Below, piece by piece: positions 37,410-48,400 of a stretch of 64,000 nt of DNA (within the stretch, counting starts at the first letter, position 1; the number at the start of each line of letters is the position of its first letter). A program made the translations under genes and the position numbers. This stretch comes from Caprimulgus europaeus. Taxonomy: Eukaryota; Chordata; Aves; Caprimulgiformes; Caprimulgidae. The stretch spans positions 67,479,723 through 67,543,722 of the forward strand of contig OU015526.1 in the NCBI GenBank assembly GCA_907165065.1, given 5' to 3'. The notes under the pieces are model-generated. The model worked only from the letters and a program-made list of their open reading frames with translations. It was not told where the DNA came from and searched no databases.

Positions 37410-39791
37410 CATGCCAGCTGTAAAGTGAAAACAGATAAATGAATGTCATTTTGAAAATAAAACAAGGTAACTAAAAATTCAAACATGACCATCCTGCTTT
37501 GAAGCAACATCACCCAAACTTTTTGTGTGACTGCACAACAGCCAAGAAGAAATTTGGCTTTGTTGTACTCTTTAAGTTTGCCCATAGTCTCATGAAATTA
37601 ATTCCTTTGGAACTGGTGTTATTTCTGTCGTGGAACACCAGGGGAGAAAGTATTGCTACAGGAGCCAGAGTGAAGAAATGGGAGGGAGGAAGGCTTTTCC
37701 AGAGCCATGTGGTGTGGATGGTTATACAGAAATGCTGGATTTTCTGTGATCTGGAAAAAAATGGCAGTTCTTGCAGAGCCAGATTCCTTCAGGATGGCCC
37801 CCAACCACCCAGCTCAGACCGAACTTTCTTTGCTGAATTCTTGAATGCTTAATCATGGGACTGCACTATGCTCTTCTTGAAATGAAGGCCTTCTCTGATG
37901 CATATTCTGATAAGACATTATGCTCTGATAAGCATAAGTATTTTTATTTTTTTAACTGAATTCCAAAATGTTTAGAGAACCTGAACCACCCAAATGTACA
38001 GGCAGATGCAGAGGACAGTATTTTCTATTTGAATAGTGTCTCTTCCTGAGTATTTTTTTATTATAGTGTTCCTGCTGTATTTGAATTTTTGCTGAACTAC
38101 TACACCCTCAATTATCAGCCTCATGAATTTCTGCATAGGAAAATGAAAGAACGGTTGTTTTCTTCCTCTAGGTGACAGAGTGGATATAGAGAGCTGATAA
38201 GCAAGTACAACTTTGTCTCCCTCCACTCCCAGTGTGGCAGCCAGAGGAGCTAACTGAGGGATAAACAGCCTTCCTCCCCTGAGGAGTCACATCCCAGTCA
38301 TCCCAGCAGCATTCATCATTACTGCATGCCAAGAGCTGGACTATTTGAACTAAGGTGAGCCTTGAGTCTAGTGAGAGTGGCCACCAGCAGGATGCCTTAC
38401 TCCTGAGCAGGAGAGGACAGAGGGGAACTTGTATGATGAAGACCTTGTATAAATCTGTCTTTGATACATGCTAGGAAGGTGCATTTCTGGAAATTGTAGT
38501 CTTCAACAAAGCACACACATAATTGAATTTGGGAACTGTCCTGTACCCGTGCTGTAACAACACATAAACCAATATTTAAGTATAAAACAATTCTGTGGCA
38601 GAGTTATTGCTGTAATAGAACATATAATATGCTAGGTGGGAATGTGTGCCTCCTGAAAATCTAGGCAACTTCTTCTGCTTCATGAATGGTGTAGGACTAT
38701 AGATAATATGGCTTTTTTTTTTTCATACTAAATTACAAGGTGTCCTAAATTATAGACTCCTCAGTTATTAAAAATTTCTGGCATCTCAAAAATGCTATTT
38801 AATTTCTAGACACATCTGGAGAGACATTAATATTCTATCTTTCAGAAGCATGCACAATATTTCTGGCATATTATAAATTATCAACTGTTGCCACTAAGCA
38901 TGAACTATTCCTATTTAAAGAGATAGCATTTCCAAGCAAAACCATATCAACTGCTAAGTTAGCAAAAACAAAACAAAGGGAAAGGGATTTAATACTTAAA
39001 ATGAGTAGGAATATGTTTGTGAATCAGTGAAAAAAGTTATCACAGAGAAATGTGCAGCTCTTAGTTGGATTTGTGTGAGGAACCTATCGTCTTGAGTGTT
39101 TTTTTTAGTGCCCTGTGAACAAGCACTATCCTATTTAGACAAAATATTTGCAGTATTGGACCCTAAAAGTTTTCCAGGATTAAGAGTTGCTCCTAAAATT
39201 GCATGATAGAGATGGATAATCCTACACAAAATAAAATTAATATGTTAAAAAAAACCCCAACAAATTGGCTAACATCCCAAAGGGCATGTCTTTGCTACAG
39301 GGTTTTCTCAAGTTATACTTGTGTTATTTCTCTCTGTGTTAACCAACCCTGAGTAGAGTGACCAGACCACAAAACTCTTGCAGTCCACACTGTCTCAGTG
39401 GTCTCTGATATAGGGAGCTACATGCCAAATCCACAAAACTGTTCATGAATCTAATCCTTACTTAAGTTCCTAGATAGTTCCCATAGGAATAATTCTCTAC
39501 TCAAAGGGGTTTTTTGAAGTTAGGTGTTGTGCCACCTGTCAGGTGACTGGGCACTTTCTGAACTGGGCAGCTGGAGCCCAGTGCAGGCACATCTAGCTGT
39601 TAGGTTTCATGTGCTGAACAGGGCACTGTCCTAATTAGCCAGTTAGCAGGGCTGAGAAAAAGTCTTTTGAGGATTTATGTGTCCTTGGCCGCACTGGCCA
39701 TGCTTCAACCAGGATCCATAGCTCAGGTTCATTTCCTGAAAAGCAGTGCTGTTCTTCAGTTTAAAGCACAGCATTCAAGACATGTCAGTCT
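37410..39791. other. Shared intronic DNA, nothing recognised
   Basis: Unique-looking AT-rich sequence. Open frames on opposite strands around 37500-37850 have no motif or splice support. Confidence 0.4.
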
Positions 39792-39880
39792 ATTATTTTA
39801 TTTTATTTTATTTTATTTTATTTTATTTTATTTTATTTTATTTTATTTTATTTTATTTTATTTTATTATTTTACTTTATT
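39792..39880. repeat. Pentanucleotide microsatellite (TTTTA)n
   Basis: About 14-15 perfect TTTTA units run to about 39867, then interrupted copies (TTATTTTACTTTATTTTAATTT) follow to about 39890. It explains the repetitive Phe/Ile/Leu/Tyr open frame found here. Confidence 0.97.
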
Positions 39881-39890
39881 TTAATTTTTA

Positions 39891-41303
39891 CTAGAGAAGC
39901 ATTTTATAAGTGTTTCTCAACAGACATTCCAGAACAGTGAATTGAAGAATCAGAACATAATAATGAAACTGAATCACTTGGCAGAGGGGACAGATTCTTT
40001 TTCTCAAACTAACTGTTTCTCAAAACAATTTGTCGGGACATCTCTGTCTTAGTCCATGTAGACACCCTCCCTGAGGTTAACAGTCTGCTGTGCGGCTCAC
40101 TTTGCCATTTGTAGTAGGAGCTTTCAAAAATGCAGGAGAATTAGATCCCAACCCATATGGTGATGCAAATAAGTAAGTCCTACTAAAAAGAAATAACATT
40201 CAAAAGAGAGGGATGAAAAAGGAAAGAATGCAACTGAGTAATGCTGTGCATTCTGTCATTTCCCTTTTTTTCTCTTTAATACTAAAATACAATAACCCAT
40301 ATGTATCATATTTCTCATTTGTTAATACCATTTTATAGCTTCATTGTGCTGTAATGCAGCTGGTCCCTTTAATGCTCAGAGCTTTTGTGACAAAAGTAGA
40401 AATCACTCAGCAGAAAGGAATTTCTATATAAATAGAGGAAACAAGATATTTCACTACCACGTGGACAGCATGTATTCAAAACACTTGATGTTTAAGAGAC
40501 TCTGCACAACATACTGCATTTAGCCAAAATAAAGGAAAGGGCTTTCTCCAAGTAGTTTGACTTAAAATTAGGAATCATATCAAATTCAAGGTTGTCCTTA
40601 GTTTTGTCACATCACTTTCAGGTTACTAGGGTACATAAAGAGCCTTTTCATATATTATGACACACTTGTGCAATATTAAACTCCCACATCACCCCACAAC
40701 ATTTTGTTGGCTCCTTTATATGAAAAAAAAATCAATGTGCTTTCTGCAGGAACCTTAATACGTGGCCTACTATGTACAGAAAGGCTGGATGCACTGGGAG
40801 TTATCAAAGCTTTGACTAGATGATGAAAAGATAGTAGTTTGCAATTTATTATCAATAATTGGTCATTTGTCATTTCAGTCCTGGGGTTTTTTGACAGCTT
40901 ATTGTCCTCAGAGCAGCAATTTTTCCCCATCTGTTATTTCTTGCATTTCCCCAGAGCACCTGTTCTCCAGGTGCAGCAGGTTCCTCTGAATGGTATGCCA
41001 TTGCTTTTGCTGGCATGTGTGGGACACAGAAGTGTTCAATATGCATAAGAATAGAGATTCCCCATTTTTAACCTCCACTGCTCACTCTGAATTCTTTTGT
41101 CCTCTGCCTCATGACTGTCTAGCCTAAGGCACTGAAATTCAGTGTAGGAAATCATACAATGACATGTAGCAACAGAAAAGTACAGTGTTTACAATCCTCT
41201 CCATTATCTGATTATTTATCTGTGTGTACTCCATGTACCTTGAAAACAGCAAAAGATGTTTATGGACAAGATCTCCAGTATCAAGCCATTGAACTCAATT
41301 TAC
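39891..41303. other. Shared intronic DNA, nothing recognised
   Basis: AT-rich sequence with no recognised repeat or exon. Confidence 0.4.
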
Positions 41304-41391
41304 CTAGTGAGCAGTTCAGATGAATTGTCTATATCGAGGTCCACAATGGGGTTGGCTTGCAGATGCAAGCGGTGACCCACAGAAGCAGAGA
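41304..41391 (-). CDS. Possible alternative exon of the minus-strand gene (88 nt)
   Basis: On the minus strand 88 nt lie between a weak acceptor (AGTCACCCTCAGCAG) and a donor (ACTAG|GTAAAT). One frame is open: two leading nucleotides, 28 codons including HLQANPIVDLDIDNSSELLT, and two trailing nucleotides. Those phases (1 in, 2 out) equal those of exon C. It could therefore be spliced between exons D and B only in place of exon C. The weak acceptor makes a chance match likely. Confidence 0.22.
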
Positions 41392-41827
41392 CTGCTGAGG
41401 GTGACTTTGCAGCTGCTCAGACCCATCCCCAGGCCCATCCCCAGGGCAATGAGGAGGTCCCTGATTCCCAGAGATACAAGGTGTATGAAGTGACTTTTAG
41501 CTGTGTAAAAATTTCAGTGTTCCCTAATATCTGCATGTCTGGCTGCTCCTGAGCTATGACTTGCCGTTCTTGTTACTTCTCAAGGGGATTTTTAATCTGC
41601 TCAAGACTGTTAAAAATAGAGAAAGTCCAAAGATGGACTTCCAGGCCATGTCCTAGCAAGGAGCATAAAGCAGCAGCGTGCCTTTAAATTGCCACTGCAA
41701 TAAAGAGCAGCCAAACTGGGGAAACTGACAATAAGCCAAAAACTTTTGTCAGTATGGTTGGATTAAAGTTTCTATGCATTACAATAAAAGATAAAGGGTG
41801 CTTAATGGATTATGATATTCCCTGCAG

Positions 41828-41885
41828 GGTTGAAATTGTGGAGGAAAAAAAGCAGCTTTTTGTAAAAAAAGATGTTATTGAAGAG
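41828..41885 (+). CDS. Exon 2 of predicted 96-residue protein (58 nt)
   Basis: On the plus strand an acceptor (TGATATTCCCTGCAG) and a donor (GAAGAG|GTAAGAC) bound 58 nt. One leading G completes the Lys codon left by exon 1. Nineteen codons follow, VEIVEEKKQLFVKKDVIEE, ending in phase 0. The peptide is highly charged with regularly spaced V/I/L/F residues, consistent with a short helix. No family is recognised. Read with two leading nucleotides the segment hits a stop, and the accepted frame is the one required by exon 1. It lies 10.4 kb downstream of exon 1, inside the minus-strand intron between exons D and C. Confidence 0.58.
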
Positions 41886-44739
41886 GTAAGACTCAAACCA
41901 TCTATTGATGCTAATTTTCCCTGGTTTTGTGTGTCTTCAGAACAGTATTTTGTCAAATATAAGCAAATGGTAGCATCCAGAAATATCTGAAATATAAATA
42001 ACCATATACACTGAAAGATGTTTTTTTCACTGGAACAAAGTTGAGACTTTACTGCTGTGAAAGGGAGTTAAAGAGACTGTAGAGGGCATCACAGTTAAAA
42101 ATGCAAGTACTCATACGTGGCCATTTGGCTTCCTGTCTGTATTCAATCAATAAATCAAACTTAAGCTCAGGAAAATACATTGCCTCAAAAAGATTTCAGT
42201 TTGTGAGGGTGCAACTACACACAGTAATGTTAGCCCATAAATCCTATGTAATGAAGATACTATGCAGCGAACTTGCAAGACATGGACAAGTAGTCAGTAT
42301 AGGAATAGTTCAGAAGAATGGTAGACTTGATGTCACCTGAGAAAGGCTAATAAAATCTCTCTAAAATCCTAGATACAGAAAACGATGACATTTCTCGTCA
42401 CTTCCCGGATATCTGAATTACTGGCAGCATCTTGTTTGCTTTTTTTTACCACAGGGTTCCCTCTGAAGTGACTTCCACTGAATTTACCATAGAGCACCTA
42501 TTTTTGTGCAGCTCCAAATGTAATTAGTTTCCTGTCTTTAAAATGGTGTGTGGCTTAGGGGAGGGATAGAATTGAGTTCCTGCTGATATTACACTTTCTT
42601 GCAAACTTTTCCACGTATTTATACCAGTGGACACTATGTGATTTCCCAGATTTACGTTACATGCAGTTGGTACATAAAATCGCATGCTTTGCTTGTTTCA
42701 TTCCTGGGTGACTGTATGAAATCAATTTTAATCTACTCTCATACACATATCAATAGATGCTTAGACCTAAGAATCTGATAAACACAGTTATTTTCTGGCA
42801 TGCCAGAGGGGCAAGAAATCCATTTAATCTTTGGCAAGAAGGAATGGCTATGTCTTCACACTGAATGTACAAAAAGGTGATTTGAAATTTTGATGATGGT
42901 GCAAGTTCATAATACTATAAACCACAAGGTCTCAGAGCCTTTTTCATTGCCAGTCACCCCAGTTAGTAATAGCTATTCTCAGCAACTTTGAATAAAATCC
43001 AGTACACTCTACTTTGGCTGAAATAGGAGGTTTAGCTTAGAATTATGGGGTTTACCTGATTTGTATATTTCTCAGAAACAGAGTGAATATATGAAACTGG
43101 TGACCTTCTCAAGGCTGCCTAGGGAATGCAAATGGCCACTGTGTGATCGCTGAGAGACAGGTTGAGGGTTTAAATGTACTAGAAATATTAATATATTTCA
43201 TCTGATAGTTTAGAAATAACTACTTCTTCATCTGAGAAGGAGAAGAGCTGTGGTTGTTCACATTGTGATTTCTATTTGCTTGGGTGTTTCTCTTTGCTCC
43301 TTCCCCCCACCCTCTGGTAGCTGCTGAAGACCTGCTCACATGAAATAGGAAGCTCTGTTCTTATAGCACTAGTTAGTCTCCACCTATCCTTTTTCCCTTC
43401 CAAAGCAAAATTTAGATTTCATGGTCACATTGGCACATACCACCCCCTTTGAAGATGAGCACTGCTATCATAAGGAGGCACCTTCAGTCACCATATACAT
43501 TGGTCAGGAGCAGAAAACTTCCTGTGCCAAGCAAAGAGTAATTCAAGAGGTAATGCTGGATATTCATGTAGTCTCTGTCCAAAAGCGTTAGGATCTGAGC
43601 TTTTATCAAGGACTACAAATAACAAGATTGCCCTTCAGATTTAAATGTCTTTCATCTGTGATTTCACCTTCTTGTAATTTTTTGCTTAAAAATACAACAC
43701 TGATTTTTCTGATGTATCGTGTTCTGCAATTGCATATATAACACAGTTTTAGAATTATCTGTGTTTAAACAGATCAAAAATTGAGTTGTAAAAGTTTTAT
43801 GGCATTGTTTAGTCCGTCCTTCTGCCCCAAGGAGTGAGCCTGTGTGCCTGAACCACACCTAGTGGATGTTTTATTGAAATGCTTTTCAAAACCTCCAGTG
43901 TGCTGAAGAACTTCACAGGGATGTGGCATAATATGGCATGCAAGAAGTGCACAGCAAAGAGAGAATTCTGTGGCAAATGCAGGGAAACTGAGAGAATGAG
44001 AAAAGATATAGCAGAGAGAAAGGTCTTGGAGGTGGGCAAAAAGAACTTTTAGAGGACCAGAGGAAAGTAAGCAGTATATGCTCTAACTCAGGACCAGAAG
44101 TGATGTTTCTCCATGCAAGGATGAGTGGGCAGGGAGGGAGACATGTTTAAAACATCCATTCTGTCTGACCTTGTGACTCTGAGATAATTTTAAAATGTGT
44201 GCCTTTTTATGCCTTGGGTATTTTTATGAGCTGTTCCGAATCTTTTGGTGGTATTCTTGATTTGTTGACTGCCCTCTGGCCTCTGCCTGAGCAGCAGATT
44301 TTCTTCCTGTCTTGAATATTGACGAGTCTTGGTCCTTTTTATTTTTTATTTTTCCCTTTGCATGCCTCTGTCAGCACCTGGCTGATTGTAACTTTCTGTC
44401 TTCTCCAGAACAAGTGGCATAGCTGCTCATCCCCATGCCATTTCCAAGGAGCTGACTATTCAGATTTTGAACTCAGTGTTGATGTGTGGCAGTTTGGGTC
44501 AGTTCTCCAGTTTTTCAATATTATTTTGCAGTCTGCTCTTCCCTTCCAAAATGTTTCATTCCTTCTGTTTAGTACTGTCTGAGATTTTGTCAGCAGAGCT
44601 TTCATTTGATAGCTGCATCACAAGTGAAAGTGCTGGAATATTACTGGTTGACCTACCCATATTCCTTTATTTCAGTTACACTAGTTCCTCTGTGTGCAGG
44701 GCTCCTGAGTCCACCTTTCCAAGAGGTTGTGCCCCCTCC
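41886..44739. other. Intron 2 of the plus-strand gene, first part
   Basis: AT-rich sequence with no recognised repeat. Minus-strand donor-like sites at about 43447 and 43053 have no acceptable exon. Confidence 0.4.
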
Positions 44740-45425
44740 TGCTGGCAGATTCCTTGCTTGCTTATATTAATTTCACATGACAGTATGTCAAAAGTCTTAC
44801 TGAACTCAAGACAACATGACAGCTACTGCTTCTCCTCTGTTGTTATACTGTCATGAAAGGAAGAATAATTTGTCATAATTTGTCCATAATAAAATGTTTG
44901 GGCTTCTTCCTTCTCCAATTTCCATTTTCTCTGAGCATTTCTTCTGGTAGGTTTTCAAGAATGGGAGACTACCTGTCTGGACCATAATGCCCTCACAATT
45001 TCTGCTCCCATCTTGAGGACAATTCTGTGTCTGTTTTCTACCAGCTTGGACCCTAGCACGTCAGTCAAAGTTTCTGAAAGGGAAAGAAATAGGAAGCCCA
45101 CACTCAGTCAAACCAAAGGCCTGTTAGCCCAGAATTCAATCTGCCTGCTGTCCACTGACATTCTCCTTAGCCCTCCTTTTGTTGCTAATGGATTTTTAGA
45201 AACATTTTTTATTGTCTTTTACAATAGTGCCTAGATTAAGTTCTAGTTGGGTTTCAGCCCTTCTGATTTTCTCCCTGCATAACTTCATGACATCCTTGTA
45301 GTCCTCCTGAGTTTCCTGTCTCTTCTTCTAGAGGTCATAATCTTTCTCTTTTTTTCCTGAGTTCCAGCAAAAGCTCTCTGTTCAGCCAGAGAGACTCTTT
45401 GCTGCCACATGGATGTCCATGTCCT
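44740..45425 (-). pseudogene. Old internal CR1 ORF2 fragment, minus orientation
   Basis: On the minus strand the segment at about 45210-45290 still translates with CR1 spacer-region character (AETQLELNLGTIVKDNKKCF, then stop, then ISNKRRAKEN). The adjoining block (plus-strand wording GTAGTCCTCCTGAGTTTCCT and AGTTCCAGCAAAAGCTCTCT) is well known from CR1 copies. The stretch 44780-44840 resembles the CR1 region around the conserved GTCAAAGGC/CTGAAGTC block upstream of the catalytic site. The copy has many indels and stops, lacks its 3' end, and is older than the copy at 5359. The boundary at 44740 is uncertain. Confidence 0.72.
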
Positions 45426-48400
45426 ACCTCCACTGAGACAGCAGACTGAAGGACCTTGCTAGCACAATGTCCCTCAAACATTGGTGTGCCACCCCCAGGC
45501 TTATTTGTCTATATCCTTATCTAAGTGTGTACTGGATGCTGTTAAGTAATAGCTACTGCAACTTCAGTAGATTATATTTTAATTAAGCTTTCAAAAAATT
45601 TCATTACATTTTTATTCTTCCAGCAGTTAAGCTCTCTTATATAGCTTATAGCTTTATAATAACTTTGAAGTTACTTTCCAAACCATGATTTAGGTGTTTA
45701 CAGTGAAAAGTATCCCACAAAATATTTGAAAAGAACTGAAAACAAAAAAAAAAAATTGCTTTGCTGCAATCTTTACTATTAACATGTTTTCCCAGCAAAT
45801 TGCTGATTTTTAGAGATTAAAACAGACTTGAACTACATGTCAGTTAAGGAAACATAAGCTGGTATAAATTGGTATAGCCTGCTGTTTTGCTGCTATGTGA
45901 TCATTGTCTACCCGTATAGAGGATTTTGAAATTTTCACTTCTAGGGAAACTACATTTCTAACTGCAACACTTTTACATTTCTAACTGCAACACATATTAC
46001 TTCCTTCTCTGTTGTTATAATGGCTCGTGTTGTTATAACAAATAAACAATAGAATGCCATTTAGCATATATGCAATAGATATTTATGGGAAAGGATCAGT
46101 TTTCTAAGATAATTTTTCACTTAGGAAAAGTTCACTTCTGCATTACTGTAATGTAGAAAGATGGAGGTACTTTTGAAGCGTGAATGTCAAGATTAGAGAT
46201 GATGATTCTATGGGTGAAACCATTAACATGGAATTCTGGAGGAGGATTTGTGGAAGATCTTCACATCTAGGAATCACAGGGGCAGGAGAAAGCGCTGACT
46301 TTAAAGAACAGACCATTCCCTATGGTAGATTAGCAAGGGGAGCTAGCAGATATGCAGATGATATCTTCAAAACCTTAAAAAGATTTGTATTCCAAAAGGC
46401 ATAACCAACCTAATTGGTTTTCTAGAACCTTTGACTCTGTTCAGTGTGGGACAGTGTGTAATAATAAGTCATTCTAGTAAAATATATAAGCATTATTGTG
46501 AAAAGGAAGAGAGGTCAAAAGGACATGAAAGGAAATGGAAACAGATTATTTCCAAGTTGAAAAAAGGGTAAATGTTGAGAGGAGCTCAGTGATTCAGTGT
46601 TTCAGGGTAGTTCACTGATGTTTGTAAGTTTTTAGACAAGCTCTGCTTTGGTAGAAGTGTCTTAACTTCTCTTAGCCAGGTAGCCCAATGAACAGATAAA
46701 ATGGATTTTCAGGATGTTGCTTAGGATTTTTAGCAATTTAGATAGCCATTTATTTTTCCCATCCTTTTTTATTTTTTTCCACCCACCTGAGGAGATAAGG
46801 AGACAGAGAAACTCCAGTTTCTTAACCTTTTGAGCCAAAAATTAGTTTACAATTGCTATGGAAGACCTGCATTTTAAATCAAGTTCTTTTTCAGTTTGTG
46901 AATAAATCTTGACTTTCTTAAGATTACTTTATTTTATGTATTTGGAATTATTACTGCAAATTCAAGTGTTAGCTTTGTTTCATGTGGAACTGAAAAGTGC
47001 TCTATAAAAGCTCAGAATTATTATTTATTTACTGTATGCTATTCATAGTGAGGAGTATGTGAAACTGTGGTAACGTGTCCTCTTTCTTTGCATGAGCTGA
47101 CCTTTATAACACTCCTCTTCTTGACTAAATGAACCTTACAATTCAGTTTTCCCTTTCACTTCTGTAAGTGCAACCATTGTAGAATGAGGGCTATTAATGA
47201 ATACTAGACCAAGAAGGTGCGTAGTCCAAGAATTCACTTGTTTGCTCAGCTTACATCCATACACCGTGGATTTTTTCTGCAGTCAAAGGAGGTTTTATCT
47301 ACAGAATCAAGCTTTTATTTTTTTAAGGTTTCATAACCGAAAGGGTCATGAGAAGAATTTTCCATAAATTAACTAGGCATAACTGATGGGAAATTGAGCA
47401 GGAAGTGTGTCAAACAATGAGGAAAATAGTTGTATGAACTATATGTTTTTATCACTGATTTTTCAAGCCAGTCAACAGTAAGAAGAAATTATAGATGACA
47501 ACTATTGTACTGATGGTTCCAGCAGACAGAACTAGCTACTGTGTCTATCTTGATACATACTAGGGAAAAGTTTCTGGCTGGAGAACACAGAAATAGTCTC
47601 TATCTCCCCTTGGCCCTTCCCACCATGTCTGGGACTCTACACACAGGAAGGGTGGAAAACAGAACTTGCAAAAGGCAGTTGCCACCTAGTCATCCTTTGG
47701 AAGTGCTCAATTTCTTGACATATTGTTGTCTTCATTACCAAGGCAGACATTGCCAACAGTACTGGGACACACTGGGATTTGAAAAGCAGGACCACTCTGC
47801 CTGTGCATGTGGGATATGTTGCTTATAACCCCATGTAGTCATAAATTTGCTGAAAAGGGTCTTGTCTGCCAGAAAGCTAGCTGGACTGAAAGGCAGCAAC
47901 TGTGGTAGCTAAAAACAGTGTGTGCATGTGTTTTCTGGTACAGAAGTCAACCTCTTAACAGACAACTAAAGCAATCGGCAGCAGAACAGAAACAAGATTG
48001 ATTACTTCAAATAAAACCATATCTTGTTTCTACCGATAGCATGATTAAGCTGGTACTTTGCTTTGAGGTAAAGATGAGAAATATTTGTTTTATAGGCTGT
48101 TGAAATAAGTAAATAGTGGGTTTTAGCCTGCTGGTTTTGAGGATCATCAAGACTTGATCACAAAATGTAGCTGGTGGAATTGAGAGTTCTGCTTTTGCTG
48201 TCAATTTTAGAAAGTTTCCTTTAGGCCATACTTCACACTAGCAGGAGTGTGGGGTTTTTTTCATATTTCCATCAACAAGTGTGTTACGTAACTCTCAATA
48301 TGTTGTAACAACTTTGATGTTAACCCACATAAGAGCTTCTCTACACAGAGAGATTCAGAAAAACAAGGCAAAGCAATTAGTGTGATACACATAAATGAAG

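Noticed and set aside
39667-39940. ORFs rich in Phe, Tyr, Ile and Leu
   Set aside because: They are translations of the TTTTA pentanucleotide array.
46180-46404. Plus-strand ORF containing YADDIF, like a reverse-transcriptase active site
   Set aside because: Only the tetrapeptide matches. No other polymerase motif is in order around it, and no repeat wording is recognisable.
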